From assembly GCF_022448905.1 (NCBI RefSeq), contig NZ_JAKVCW010000004.1, positions 297,397-361,396 of the forward strand: a DNA stretch of 64,000 nt, given 5' to 3'. The DNA is from Shimia sp. (GTDB lineage Bacteria > Pseudomonadota > Alphaproteobacteria > Rhodobacterales > Rhodobacteraceae). Shown here in pieces: positions 25,183 to 34,198 of the stretch. Both the position numbers and the translations under genes were made by a program. Below the pieces are notes generated by a model. The model ran no database searches. It was not told where the DNA came from and was given only the letters and a program-made list of their open reading frames with translations. Within the stretch, counting starts at the first letter, position 1. Each line of letters opens with the position of its first letter.

Positions 25183-26334
25183 TTACTGGTTGGCCCGTTC
25201 CGCCTCGATCTTACGCCAAGCAGCCACGTTTTGGTTGTGCTCGGCCAGCGTCTCGGCAAAGGCGTGCCCCCCGGTGCCATCCGCCACAAAGAAGATATAG
25301 GGCGTCGTATCCGGGTTGGCCGCCGCTTCCAGGCTTGCGCGGCCCGGGTTGGCAATCGGTGTCGGCGGCAGCCCGTCGATCACATAGGTGTTCCACGGGG
25401 TTTCCCGACGCAGTTCGCTCTGACGCAACCCACGACCCAGCACACCCAAACCTTCCGTCACGCCATAGATCACGGTTGGGTCGGTTTGCAGCCTCATGCC
25501 CCGGTTCAAACGGTTGGTGAACACACTCGCCACCTGACGCCGCTCTTCTGCCACGCCGGTCTCTTTTTCAATGATCGAGGCCAGGATCAGCAACTCATAC
25601 GGTGACAACAGCGGCACATCCGCCGCCCGGCTTTCCCAAGCCGCAGACACCAGGATTTCCTGCGCTTCCTGCATCCGGTCAATCACGCTCTGACGGGTGT
25701 CCCCGACACGCACCTCATAGCTGTCCGGTGCCAGGCTGCCTTCGTCTGGCCGCTCGATCTCGCCACTGAGCAACTCAATGCTGTTGAGCGTGTCCATCAC
25801 CTGCCAGCTGGTCACACCTTCGGCCACGGCAATACGATACCGCGTATCCGCCTCACCACGCACACGGGTGTAATCCGCAGGCGCCTCGTCCTCAGCCGGG
25901 TTGAACGCGGCCACTTCGACAAAGCTGCCCGTCGCCGGATCAAGCTCTCGCACCTGCACGGTCTTTCGAGTCACACCAATGCGATACACCACCTCGGTGC
26001 CACAGGTGCTCGCGCCGCCACGGGTGACGATGTCGACAATCTCTTCCATCGACGCGCCCGCAGGCACAAGGAAAGCACCAGCTTTCAGCTTGTCCGCCTT
26101 ATCCGAGTAATCCGCCCCCAACCGAAACAAAGTCCCGCTGGCAATTGCACCTTTGTCTTCAAGGTATTGCGACACGCGGCTCATGTTGGAGCCGGGCTGC
26201 ACCCGCACACAGACAGGCTCGTTTAGCGGCCCTTCTGCGCGGTAGGTCGACTGTCCAAAAAGGATGACGCCCCCCAACAGGAAGAGCGCCACGATAAGTA
26301 GAGTGAGTGCGTTAGACGCAACTGCGCGCCACAT
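25183..26334 (-). CDS. mltG: Endolytic murein transglycosylase MltG
   Basis: Inner-membrane lytic transglycosylase that cuts nascent glycan strands and helps set their length. One N-terminal membrane anchor (about residues 8-28), a LysM-like middle region (VRVQPGSNMSRVSQYLEDKG), and the YceG catalytic domain with LILASIIEKETG placing the catalytic glutamate near residue 256. RLQTDPTVIYG and NTYVIDGLPPTPIANPG are further YceG signatures. 383 aa is slightly long for the family. The gene overlaps the fabF stop by 1 bp and is the last of the fab operon, a common proteobacterial arrangement. Confidence 0.95.
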   Translation of the reverse strand: MWRAVASNALTLLIVALFLLGGVILFGQSTYRAEGPLNEPVCVRVQPGSNMSRVSQYLEDKGAIASGTLFRLGADYSDKADKLKAGAFLVPAGASMEEIVDIVTRGGASTCGTEVVYRIGVTRKTVQVRELDPATGSFVEVAAFNPAEDEAPADYTRVRGEADTRYRIAVAEGVTSWQVMDTLNSIELLSGEIERPDEGSLAPDSYEVRVGDTRQSVIDRMQEAQEILVSAAWESRAADVPLLSPYELLILASIIEKETGVAEERRQVASVFTNRLNRGMRLQTDPTVIYGVTEGLGVLGRGLRQSELRRETPWNTYVIDGLPPTPIANPGRASLEAAANPDTTPYIFFVADGTGGHAFAETLAEHNQNVAAWRKIEAERANQ

Positions 26335-27593
26335 TAATCGACCTTTCCGAAGATCACGGATGCGTTGGTGCCGCCAAAGCCAAAGCTGTTGGACAGCGCC
26401 ACATTGATCTCGCGCTCCACTTTCTTGTTCGGGGCCAGATCAATGGCAGTTTCCACCGCCTGATTGTCGAGGTTGATGGTCGGCGGTGCCACCTGATCGC
26501 GGATCGCCAGGATCGAGAAGATCGCCTCAATCGCGCCCGCCGCGCCCAACAGGTGGCCGGTCATCGACTTGGTCGACGACATGGTCACTTTGCTGGCGTG
26601 CTCACCCATCATACGCTCAACCGCGCCCAACTCGATGGTATCTGCCATCGTCGAGGTGCCGTGGGCGTTGATGTAGTCGATGTCTTTTGGCTCAAGACCC
26701 GCCTTCTTCAGCGCCGCCCGCATGGAGCGCTCGCCGCCTTCGCCGGTCTCTGCTGGCGCGGTGATGTGATACGCGTCCCCAGACAGGCCATAGCCCAGAA
26801 CTTCAGCGTAGATCTTCGCGCCACGCGCCTTGGCGTGCTCATATTCCTCCAGCACCACAATACCAGCGCCCTCACCCATGACAAAGCCGTCACGATCCGC
26901 ATCATACGGACGGCTGGCTTTTGTCGGATCATCCGCACGGCTGGTAGACAGCGCTTTACAGGCGTTAAAGCCCGCAATGCCAATCTCACAGATCGCCGCT
27001 TCACCGCCGCCAGCAACCATCACATCCGCATCATCAGACGCAATCAGGCGGGCCGCGTCCCCAATGGCGTGTGCGCCTGTTGAGCACGCGGTCACAACAG
27101 AGTGGTTTGGACCTTTGAAACCGTATTTGATGCTCACCTGCCCCGAGATCAGGTTGATCAGCGCGCCGGGAATAAAGAACGGCGACACACGACGTGGGCC
27201 TTTTTCAGCCATCAACAGCGTGGTCTGCTCAATCGACTGCAAGCCTCCAATGCCAGAACCAATCATCACACCGGTGCGTTCCAGCGACTCGGTATCTTCT
27301 GGCGTCCAGCCAGAGTCTTCCACCGCCATCTGAGAGGCCGCCAGACCGTAGAGGATAAAGTCATCCACCTTGCGGCGTTCTTTTGGCGCCATCCAGTCAT
27401 CCGGATTGAAGGTGCCATCGGTGCCATCACCATACGGCACTTCACATGCATATTTGGTGGTCACACGCTCAGGATTGAAACGGGTGATGGTGCCTGCACC
27501 GGACTGACCGTCCAGAATACGAGACCAGCTTTCCTCAACACCGGAAGCCAATGGAGTGACGAGCCCAAGCCCGGTGACAACAACGCGACGCAT
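26334..27593 (-). CDS. fabF: Beta-ketoacyl-ACP synthase II
   Basis: Elongating condensing enzyme of type II fatty acid synthesis, 419 aa, cytoplasmic. The catalytic triad is in place: Cys170 (VVTACSTGAHA), His311 (INAHGTSTMADT) and His347 (SMTGHLLGAAGA). It begins RRVVVTGLGLVTPL, a standard KAS II N-terminus. It lies downstream of acpP in the same direction and overlaps mltG by one base. Confidence 0.97.
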   Translation of the reverse strand: MRRVVVTGLGLVTPLASGVEESWSRILDGQSGAGTITRFNPERVTTKYACEVPYGDGTDGTFNPDDWMAPKERRKVDDFILYGLAASQMAVEDSGWTPEDTESLERTGVMIGSGIGGLQSIEQTTLLMAEKGPRRVSPFFIPGALINLISGQVSIKYGFKGPNHSVVTACSTGAHAIGDAARLIASDDADVMVAGGGEAAICEIGIAGFNACKALSTSRADDPTKASRPYDADRDGFVMGEGAGIVVLEEYEHAKARGAKIYAEVLGYGLSGDAYHITAPAETGEGGERSMRAALKKAGLEPKDIDYINAHGTSTMADTIELGAVERMMGEHASKVTMSSTKSMTGHLLGAAGAIEAIFSILAIRDQVAPPTINLDNQAVETAIDLAPNKKVEREINVALSNSFGFGGTNASVIFGKVD

Positions 27594-27745
27594 TTTCTAT
27601 GCCCTTCCTCAGAAGTCTTTTGCGGGTTCATACCCCGCTTCGCCCCCAAGGGGCAAGAGCGGCCAACCCACAGCTTGACCCGTTTCGCGCTTCTGCGCCC
27701 AGTTTTGGGCCGTTTCCTTGCGGCAGCCTCCCCGCTGCCCTCAAC

Positions 27746-27783
27746 GCAAAACGCCCGCCTCATCAAAGAGACGGACGTTTGCA
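27746..27783 (-). terminator. Terminator-like hairpin behind acpP
   Basis: On the minus strand an imperfect stem of AAACGTCCGTCTC with GGCGGGCGTTT is followed by a T-run, 36 bp beyond the acpP stop. It may partly separate highly expressed acpP from fabF. Confidence 0.6.
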
Positions 27784-27818
27784 ATTCTCAGTCCCCTGCA
27801 ATGTGCAGGATCTCCGGC

Positions 27819-28052
27819 TTAGGAAGCTTCGGAGATGAACTTGACGGCGTCGCCGAAGGTCTGGATGGTTTCGGCTGCATCGTCTGGGATCTCGATGCCG
27901 AACTCTTCTTCAAAAGCCATTACCAGTTCCACGGTGTCGAGGCTGTCTGCGCCCAGATCGTCGATGAAGGAAGCTGCTTCAACAACTTTGTCTTCTTCTA
28001 CACCCAGGTGCTCTACAACGATCTTTTTCACGCGGTCTGCGACGTCGCTCAT
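27819..28052 (-). CDS. acpP: Acyl carrier protein
   Basis: 77-residue acidic carrier protein of fatty acid synthesis. Ser37 in [18 protein letters not shown] is the phosphopantetheine attachment site. Ribosome binding site GAGGAATTG precedes the ATG. It is located between fabG and fabF, the standard order, and framed by its own upstream gap and downstream hairpin, suggesting its own high-level transcript. Confidence 0.97.
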   Translation of the reverse strand: MSDVADRVKKIVVEHLGVEEDKVVEAASFIDDLGADSLDTVELVMAFEEEFGIEIPDDAAETIQTFGDAVKFISEAS

Positions 28053-28281
28053 GTCAATTCCTCATTCGTCTTGGGCATCTCGGCCCGTTTGAACTCCCAC
28101 CCACCCGGGCGGGTCTGATTTGTGCCCCTGATAGGGACGGTTTTGATCCGGCTGAACCGGAAGGTCTCCGTCCACCCCTCAAGGCACCCGGAAAATACTC
28201 GCCGCCTATAACACATCCGCTTCACAACGCAAACGCTTTCCCCAGCGACAATTGTGGCGCCCCAAAGGACGCCACCAAGGC

Positions 28282-29019
28282 TTACAACATGGCCATGCCG
28301 CCGTTCACATGCAAGGTGGTACCTGTCACATAGCCCGCTTCTGGGCTGGCCAGATACAGAACCGCCGCCGCGATTTCTTCAGAGGTGCCCATGCGCGCCG
28401 CAGGAATCTGCTTGTTGATGGTCTCTTTCTGATCGTCGTTCAGCTTGTCAGTCATTGCAGTGGCAATGAAGCCCGGCGCCACTGCGTTTGCGGTGATGCC
28501 ACGGCTCGCCACTTCATAAGCAATGGATTTGGTCATCCCGACCAGACCGGCCTTGGAGGCGACATAGTTCACCTGACCCGGGTTGCCTGTTGCCCCCACA
28601 ATCGAGCTCACGTTGATGATCCGGCCCCAACGGGATTTCATCATCGGACGCATCACACCCCGGCACAGACGCATCGCACTGGTCAGGTTTACGTCAATCA
28701 CACTCTGCCATTCGTCGTCCGACATCCGCATAAAAATCTGATCCCGCGTGATCCCAGCGTTGTTCACCAGAATATCGACGCTGCCCATGGCTTCAATCGC
28801 CTGTTTTGGCAGCGCATCCACGGCCTCCGCATCGCTCAGGTTACACGGCAGCACATGCGCACGCTCGCCCAGTTCTGCCGCCAGCGCCTCAAGCGGCTCC
28901 ACACGGGTGCCGGACAGGCCGACAGTTGCACCTGCAGCATGCAGCGCTTTTGCAATTGCACCGCCAATGCCACCCGATGCACCTGTCACAAGTGCGGTTT
29001 TTCCAGTCAGATCAAACAT
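28282..29019 (-). CDS. fabG: 3-oxoacyl-ACP reductase
   Basis: NADPH-dependent short-chain dehydrogenase reducing 3-oxoacyl-ACP, 245 aa. The cofactor motif is TGASGGIG (residues 12-19), NNAG is at 86-89, and the catalytic set is Asn111, Ser139, Tyr152 and Lys156. The C-terminal TGTTLHVNGGMAML is typical of FabG. Fab-operon context makes the assignment secure among SDRs. Its start is 11 bp downstream of the lipoprotein gene. Confidence 0.96.
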   Translation of the reverse strand: MFDLTGKTALVTGASGGIGGAIAKALHAAGATVGLSGTRVEPLEALAAELGERAHVLPCNLSDAEAVDALPKQAIEAMGSVDILVNNAGITRDQIFMRMSDDEWQSVIDVNLTSAMRLCRGVMRPMMKSRWGRIINVSSIVGATGNPGQVNYVASKAGLVGMTKSIAYEVASRGITANAVAPGFIATAMTDKLNDDQKETINKQIPAARMGTSEEIAAAVLYLASPEAGYVTGTTLHVNGGMAML

Positions 29020-29030
29020 GTTTGTCTCTC

Positions 29031-29639
29031 TCAGTTTCTCTCAACAGGCTTAGTCAAAAGCCCATATTTTGCAATCTCTTCGGCACTCATCACGTGGGTT
29101 TCCTGCACCGGCGCCGCTTCCAGGGTGAACCAATAAAACGCGTCACTGCCCAGCATCCGCTTGGTATAGCTCACATAAGCCGCATGTTCTGGGTCTGACT
29201 TCGGCAAGTCACGCCCCTGCAGGTTGCCAACCGCCCAGCTGTGCACGCCCAGAACCGCGCCCTCTTCCATGCTGCGCTCCACGCCCGCCAGGAACAGGTC
29301 GGTACCGCCAGAATGGATTTCACTGTCCGCAGTCACATGCGTGTCCAGCCCTAGGTCCCGCACACGATGGCCAAGTTGCAGGTTGACCTCATCATCCACC
29401 GATCCCGGCACCTCCAACAAAATCAACCGCGTCACGTCCGGGTTGTCGCTCATGGCCTGCTCAAACGCTGCCAGACTGCGGCTGTTCAACGTGCCATTCA
29501 CCAACAGATCATTCCCATCCGCCTCAAACGCAATTGTGTCGGTGGCATTCAGATACGCCACCTCCATTTGCACACAGCCCGCCAGCACCGCCGCCCCAAG
29601 AGCGACGCCTCCACAGGCTGCAACAAAGCGTCGGATCAA
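29031..29639 (-). CDS. Lipoprotein with ClpP/SppA-like core, fab-operon associated
   Basis: 202-residue predicted lipoprotein: signal sequence RRFVAACGGVALGAAVLAGC with lipobox Cys22. The mature region resembles the ClpP/crotonase-type fold of COG3904-like periplasmic proteins: DVTRLILLEVPGSVDDE strand-turn, HVTADSEIHSGGTDLFLAG with candidate nucleophile Ser110, and GAVLGVHSW with His133. The fold assignment is by motif pattern only. The start overlaps the fabD stop by 4 bp (ATGA), so it is translationally coupled to fatty acid synthesis genes, and fabG follows 11 bp later. Its function is unknown; a periplasmic peptidase or a fold relative without activity is possible. Confidence 0.75.
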   Translation of the reverse strand: MIRRFVAACGGVALGAAVLAGCVQMEVAYLNATDTIAFEADGNDLLVNGTLNSRSLAAFEQAMSDNPDVTRLILLEVPGSVDDEVNLQLGHRVRDLGLDTHVTADSEIHSGGTDLFLAGVERSMEEGAVLGVHSWAVGNLQGRDLPKSDPEHAAYVSYTKRMLGSDAFYWFTLEAAPVQETHVMSAEEIAKYGLLTKPVERN

Positions 29640-30574
29640 GACAGGCTCTCCGCCGCCTCTTTTACATCGTCTGGCGTGCCCACAGCCCGTACCGCATTGG
29701 CGCGGTCAATCTTACGGATCATGCCGGACAGCGCTTTGCCGGCACCGATCTCCCAGAACTCCGTGACGCCGTCAGCCGCCATGTTCTGCACCGATTCGCG
29801 CCAGCGCACCGATCCGGTCACCTGCTCCACCAGCAGCTTGCGGATCTCATCCGGGTCAGACACCGCCGCCGCCCGCACGTTGGCAATCACCGGCGCCGCT
29901 GGCGTTTTGATCTCCACACCAGCCAGCGCTTCGGCCATCACATCTGCCGCAGGCTGCATCAGCGCACAGTGGAATGGCGCACTCACCGGCAGCATCACCG
30001 CGCGACGCGCGCCCTTCTCTTTGGCAATCTCAGCAGCGCGTTCCACAGCTGCTTTGGCACCGGACACCACAACCTGAGTTGGGTCATTGTCGTTCGCTGC
30101 CTGACAGACTTCACCCTGTGCCGCCGCGTCCGCAACTTCCTGCACCGCCGCAAAATCCAAGCCCAAGATCGCTGCCATTGCGCCTTCGCCCACAGGCACG
30201 GCCGCCTGCATCGCCTCGCCACGGGTGCGCAACAAACGCGCCGTGTCGCCAATGCTCAAGGCACCAGCCGCCGCCAGCGCCGAGTATTCGCCCAGCGAGT
30301 GGCCCGCCACGCAGGACGCCGCCGAAATCGTCACGCCTTCCGCTTCAAGCGCCTTCATCGCCGCCAGAGAGGTCGCCATCAGCGCGGGCTGTGCGTTTTG
30401 GGTCAGGGTCAGCGTCTCTTGCTCACCTTCCCAGATCAACCCGCTCAGGCTTTCGCCCAAGGCTGCGTCAACTTCGTCAAACACCGCTTTGGCCTCTGGA
30501 TAGGCCTCCGCCAGCGCTTTCCCCATTCCAATGGTCTGGGCACCCTGTCCCGGAAACACAAATGCACGGCTCAT
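29636..30574 (-). CDS. fabD: Malonyl-CoA:ACP transacylase
   Basis: Transfers malonyl from CoA to ACP; 312 aa. Active-site Ser93 in GHSLGEYSAL and His202 in SAPFHCALM are present, as are the FPGQGAQ start motif and the QNAQPALMA oxyanion region. The ATG is chosen for the strong GGAGAG in front; an upstream GTG/ATG lacks conservation. It is the first gene of the fabD-lipoprotein-fabG-acpP-fabF-mltG series and is divergent from the cytochrome b561-YceI gene, with 224 bp between. Confidence 0.96.
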   Translation of the reverse strand: MSRAFVFPGQGAQTIGMGKALAEAYPEAKAVFDEVDAALGESLSGLIWEGEQETLTLTQNAQPALMATSLAAMKALEAEGVTISAASCVAGHSLGEYSALAAAGALSIGDTARLLRTRGEAMQAAVPVGEGAMAAILGLDFAAVQEVADAAAQGEVCQAANDNDPTQVVVSGAKAAVERAAEIAKEKGARRAVMLPVSAPFHCALMQPAADVMAEALAGVEIKTPAAPVIANVRAAAVSDPDEIRKLLVEQVTGSVRWRESVQNMAADGVTEFWEIGAGKALSGMIRKIDRANAVRAVGTPDDVKEAAESLS

Positions 30575-30798
30575 TCTTGGCTCTCCTTGCAAATCTTTGG
30601 CTTGGCATAGCGCGCACGGACAGCGCACGCAACGTCAATAGAGTGGTAATGGCCCAGCCCAGACACCGCACCAACGCGCAAAAATCCGCCGAAACACACC
30701 TCAACTGCGCATTCATGCACAAAGCGGGTGCACCACCGCCAGTTGCCTTGCCCCGTCGCAGCCCCCAAAGTCTGATTAACACTTTCAAGAGGTTTCCC

Positions 30799-31998
30799 AT
30801 GCCCCGCAGCAACACAGCTATCCGCTACGGCTCCGTCGCCAAGACCTTCCACTGGCTCACCGCCTTGCTGATCCTCTCCGCACTGATCCTTGGCTTTGTC
30901 GCCTACCGCGCGCCTTACGAGGACAGCGCCCAGCTCGCCGTCAAAGCCACACTGTTCTCGGTGCACAAAACCATTGGCCTCGCCGCCTTTTTCACGGCAC
31001 TTCTGCGTATCTTCTGGGCCTTCACTCAGCCACGCCCCAAATTGCTCAACGGCGATCATGGTCTGGAAGCCTGGGCTGCCGAGACCGCCCATTGGGTGCT
31101 CTACGGCTCCATGGTGCTTGTGCCACTCACCGGCTGGATGCACCACGCCGCCACCACAGGCTTTGCCCCGATCTGGTGGCCGTTTGGTCAGTCTCTGTTC
31201 TTTGTTCCCAAAGACCCAACGGTCGCCGCAATCCTTGGTAGCGCACATTTCCTCTTTATGGCTGTGCTGGTCCTGACCCTGCTCGCCCACATTGGCGGCG
31301 CGCTGAAACACTTCGTCATTGACCGCGACAAAACCCTGCAACGCATGTTGCCCGGCCACACCGATCTACCAGAGCTGCCCGCCGACCAACCCGGCCACCT
31401 GCGCCCGGCCCTGACGGCACTGGCTGTCTGGGCTGTCGCCCTCGTGATCGGCGCAAACGCGGGCCTCTTTGCCGCTGAAGAGCGCACAGAAACCGCCGCC
31501 CTCGCCGAGGTTTCCTCCGAATGGCAGGTCCAATCCGGCACATTGGACATCGCGGTGCAACAGTTTGGCGCGGAGGTCACAGGCACCTTCGCCGACTGGA
31601 CCGCAGACATCGCCTTCAACGAAGAGCCAACCGATGGCAAACACGGCACAGTCACCGTGACCATCGCCATTGGCTCCCTCACCCTTGGCTCTGTCACGGA
31701 TCAGGCTCTGGGCGCGGATTACCTGAACGCCGCCGCATTCCCCACCGCCACCTTTGTCGCGGACCTGCTGCCAGCGGACACCGGCTATCTGGCCAAAGGC
31801 GAATTGACCATCAACGGTCACGCCGTCCCCATCGACCTACCCTTCGCACTCCCATTGGACGGCAACGCTGCCGACATGACCGGCACCGTGTCCCTAGACC
31901 GCCGCGCCTTTCATGTAGGTGACGACATGACCGACGAAAGTTCCCTCGGCTTTGGCGTGGACGTGAACGTCTCTTTGACAGCAACGCGTGGCGAATAA
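30799..31998 (+). CDS. Cytochrome b561-YceI fusion protein
   Basis: 399-residue fusion. Residues 1-175 form a four-helix cytochrome b561 (bacterial CybB-like) domain with heme-ligand candidates His18, His56, His150 and His164. After a further membrane segment (about 205-225) a periplasmic YceI-type lipocalin-like domain follows (about 240-399: SSEWQVQSGTLDIAV, AAAFPTATFVAD, GELTINGHAVPIDLPFAL). YceI proteins bind isoprenoid lipids such as ubiquinone-like molecules, so an inner-membrane quinone or electron-transfer role is plausible but inferred. The ATG at 30799 follows AAGAGG. A free YceI gene lies 1 kb downstream on the other strand. Confidence 0.9.
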   Translation: MPRSNTAIRYGSVAKTFHWLTALLILSALILGFVAYRAPYEDSAQLAVKATLFSVHKTIGLAAFFTALLRIFWAFTQPRPKLLNGDHGLEAWAAETAHWVLYGSMVLVPLTGWMHHAATTGFAPIWWPFGQSLFFVPKDPTVAAILGSAHFLFMAVLVLTLLAHIGGALKHFVIDRDKTLQRMLPGHTDLPELPADQPGHLRPALTALAVWAVALVIGANAGLFAAEERTETAALAEVSSEWQVQSGTLDIAVQQFGAEVTGTFADWTADIAFNEEPTDGKHGTVTVTIAIGSLTLGSVTDQALGADYLNAAAFPTATFVADLLPADTGYLAKGELTINGHAVPIDLPFALPLDGNAADMTGTVSLDRRAFHVGDDMTDESSLGFGVDVNVSLTATRGE

Positions 31999-32151
31999 TC
32001 CACGCCAAACTAACAGCCGATCACCATCGCAAAGGCCACATCTTTTGGTGCGGCCTTTGCGCTCTTGCCAAATCCGAACAGCAGCCTAAAATTCGGGTCA
32101 ATCTGGCCAATTTCGAACGCCAAGCCTTTCACATCTCGCAGGAATTTCGCC

Positions 32152-32877
32152 ATGCAGAAAACGCTCCTCCTCACTGGCGCCAGCCGGGGCATCGGCCACG
32201 CCACCGTGAAGCGTTTCTCGCGTGAAGGCTGGCGCGTTTTGACATGTTCCCGCCAACCTTTTGACCGACGCTGCCCTTGGCCTGACGGTGAAAAGAACCA
32301 CATTCAACTCGACCTCAGCGACCCGGCAGACTCGATCAACGCAGTAGAGTTGATCCGCGAACGGCTCGATGGCCCGCTGCACGGCCTCGCCAACAACGCA
32401 GGAATTTCCCCAAAAGGCCCCAACGGCGAGCGCCTCAATACCTTCACCACCGACCTGATGGACTGGGGCAAAGTCTTTCACGTGAACTTCTTCTCTTCGG
32501 TCATCCTTGCGCGTGGCCTCCGCGACGAACTGGCCGCCGCCAAAGGCTCCATTGTCAACGTCACCTCCATCGCCGGCTCCCGCGTGCACCCCTTTGCCGG
32601 GGCAGCCTACGCCACCTCCAAGGCGGCCCTCGCCGCCCTGACTCGCGAAATGGCGCATGACTTCGGACCGCTTGGCGTCCGTGTAAACGCCATCGCGCCG
32701 GGCGAAGTCGAAACCGCGATCTTGTCACCTGGCACCGACAAAATTGTCGACGGCCTACCCATGAAACGCCTTGGCCAACCGTCTGAGGTGGCCGACGTGA
32801 TCTACTACCTTTGCTCCGATCAATCGACTTACGTGACTGGCACCGAAATTGAGATCAACGGCGGACAACACGTCTGA
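32152..32877 (+). CDS. Short-chain dehydrogenase/reductase
   Basis: 241-residue classical SDR: TGASRGIG at 8-15, NNAG at 81-84, Ser139, Tyr153 and Lys157, and a C-terminal YVTGTEIEINGG. The NAD(P)-dependent oxidoreductase substrate is unknown. The ATG at 32152 is preceded by AGGAA at 32141-32145. It lies 153 bp downstream of the b561-YceI gene and is convergent with the free YceI gene; no pathway is indicated by these neighbours. Confidence 0.88.
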   Translation: MQKTLLLTGASRGIGHATVKRFSREGWRVLTCSRQPFDRRCPWPDGEKNHIQLDLSDPADSINAVELIRERLDGPLHGLANNAGISPKGPNGERLNTFTTDLMDWGKVFHVNFFSSVILARGLRDELAAAKGSIVNVTSIAGSRVHPFAGAAYATSKAALAALTREMAHDFGPLGVRVNAIAPGEVETAILSPGTDKIVDGLPMKRLGQPSEVADVIYYLCSDQSTYVTGTEIEINGGQHV

Positions 32878-32894
32878 ATAGCGCCTATCCCAAC

Positions 32895-32922
32895 AAAAAA
32901 GGCCGCCCCAACCGGGCGACCA
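32895..32922 (-). terminator. Rho-independent terminator of the YceI gene
   Basis: On the minus strand GGTCGCCC/GGGCGGCC with a short loop is followed by TTTTTT, 26 bp beyond the YceI stop. It may also act on the convergent SDR transcript. Confidence 0.8.
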
Positions 32923-32947
32923 TTCCGTGAGTGATGAACGCGAAGGC

Positions 32948-33529
32948 TTACTCAGCCTTCATCGCCTCAACAGAAATCTGAACCTGCACTTCGTCGCTCA
33001 CAAACGGCGCAAAGTTGCCCGCGTCAAAGTCGCTGCGCAGCAGAGTTGTGGTGGCGTTGAAACCGGCCCAAGGCTTGTTCGCCATCGGGTGTTCGCTTGC
33101 TGTGTTGAGCTGCGCGTCCAGAACAACAGATTTGGTCACGCCATTGATCGACAGATCGCCGGTGATGTTGGCCGTGGTCTCGCCAGTCACTTCAATACCG
33201 GTAGAGGTGAACGTCACCACAGAGTCATCATTGGCGTTGAAGAAATCCGGGCTCAGCAGGTGCGCGTCACGCTTTTCCCACCCTGTCCACATGGACTTCA
33301 GCGGCATGGAGACGGACACAGCGCTGTTGGCTGGCTCTTCCTGGTCAAACATGATCTCGCCTTCAAAGCCGGAGAACATGCCCCAGGTCGTGGAGTAGCC
33401 CAGGTGGTTGTAAGAAAACAGGATCTGGCTGTGGCTGGCGTCCAGCATGTATTTTTCCGGCGCCGCAACAGCGGAAGTGGCAGCAGCGGCAGCAAAAGCA
33501 AAACCAGCGGCAAGAAGGGTGCGTTTCAT
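32948..33529 (-). CDS. Periplasmic YceI family protein
   Basis: 193-residue exported protein: signal peptide MKRTLLAAGFAFAAAAATSA, then a complete YceI lipocalin-like domain (YMLDASHSQILFSYNHLGYS...GMFSGFEGEIMFD...TSTGIEVTGETTANITGDLS). The family binds polyisoprenoid or quinone-type lipids in the periplasm. The ATG follows AGGAGACACCC. The neighbouring b561-YceI fusion suggests a related function. Confidence 0.93.
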   Translation of the reverse strand: MKRTLLAAGFAFAAAAATSAVAAPEKYMLDASHSQILFSYNHLGYSTTWGMFSGFEGEIMFDQEEPANSAVSVSMPLKSMWTGWEKRDAHLLSPDFFNANDDSVVTFTSTGIEVTGETTANITGDLSINGVTKSVVLDAQLNTASEHPMANKPWAGFNATTTLLRSDFDAGNFAPFVSDEVQVQISVEAMKAE

Positions 33530-33652
33530 TGGGTGTCTCCTGAGGACAAGATTAATTTCTGATAGAACCAATGTGCCCATTCATCGCTGTGCGGCAATTC
33601 GCAGTAAACCCAGATATTCTGTGCAGCCGTGAACAATTGCGTGATCTCACAC

Positions 33653-33677
33653 AAAAAAGGCCGCCCGTCGGCGACCT
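33653..33677 (-). terminator. Rho-independent terminator
   Basis: GGTCGCC/GGGCGGCC stem followed by a T-run on the minus strand, 27 bp after the stop of the two-helix membrane protein gene. Confidence 0.75.
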
Positions 33678-33703
33678 TCTGTTCAAAATAGGCAAGCTTT
33701 TGC

Positions 33704-34198
33704 TTAACTTGGCAAAATCGACTGGCTGCGCAGCTGGGCAATGGCATCAAGCCGCGCGTGGTTGCCATCAATCGGCAGTGTCACCATGGCCTCGCCGTCT
33801 TCATCCATAACAACTAGTGCAGACGCACTCACATCCACGCGGCCAATGTCCTCATAATTAATCGACTGAAGCACGTGTTTGCGCCCCCGTGGCAGGCCTT
33901 CATAGACCAAAAGCTGCTCGTTGCGCTCATCAAAGTGCAGCTCTTTGCGGGGCTTGTCGGTGGCAATCTGGGTCATGCCCACGCCGCCGGTCACCAACAG
34001 GATCGACACCCCCATCTTTGCCAGCAGGATCATCGGCGTCAGGTCCAGTCCTGGCATCAGCCAAAGACCCACTCCAGCCAGAATGAAGGCAAAGCCAAAC
34101 ACCGCCGAGGACGCGCGCACCGAAAGCGACGGGCGTTTGCCCTCCACCCGCGTCACACAGGACCGTGTATCTTCTGCAAAACTGGTCAGCGCCACCAT
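33704..34198 (-). CDS. Two-helix membrane protein, unknown function
   Basis: 164-residue protein with two hydrophobic segments (about residues 32-49 and 56-77: SAVFGFAFILAGVGLWLMPG and MILLAKMGVSILLVTGGVGM). A C-terminal soluble region follows (KELHFDERNEQLLVYEGLPRGRK...IGRVDVSASALVVMDEDG), which looks like a PH-like beta-rich cytoplasmic domain. No family is recognised with certainty. It is divergent from the ribosomal S6 operon and ends at its own terminator, so it is a single gene. Confidence 0.7.
   Translation of the reverse strand: MVALTSFAEDTRSCVTRVEGKRPSLSVRASSAVFGFAFILAGVGLWLMPGLDLTPMILLAKMGVSILLVTGGVGMTQIATDKPRKELHFDERNEQLLVYEGLPRGRKHVLQSINYEDIGRVDVSASALVVMDEDGEAMVTLPIDGNHARLDAIAQLRSQSILPS

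Noticed and set aside
29974..30798. 5' extension of the b561-YceI frame to 674 codons
   Set aside because: The extension overlaps fabD antisense and is Pro/Arg/Ser-rich; the ATG at 30799 has a ribosome binding site and starts the b561 domain.
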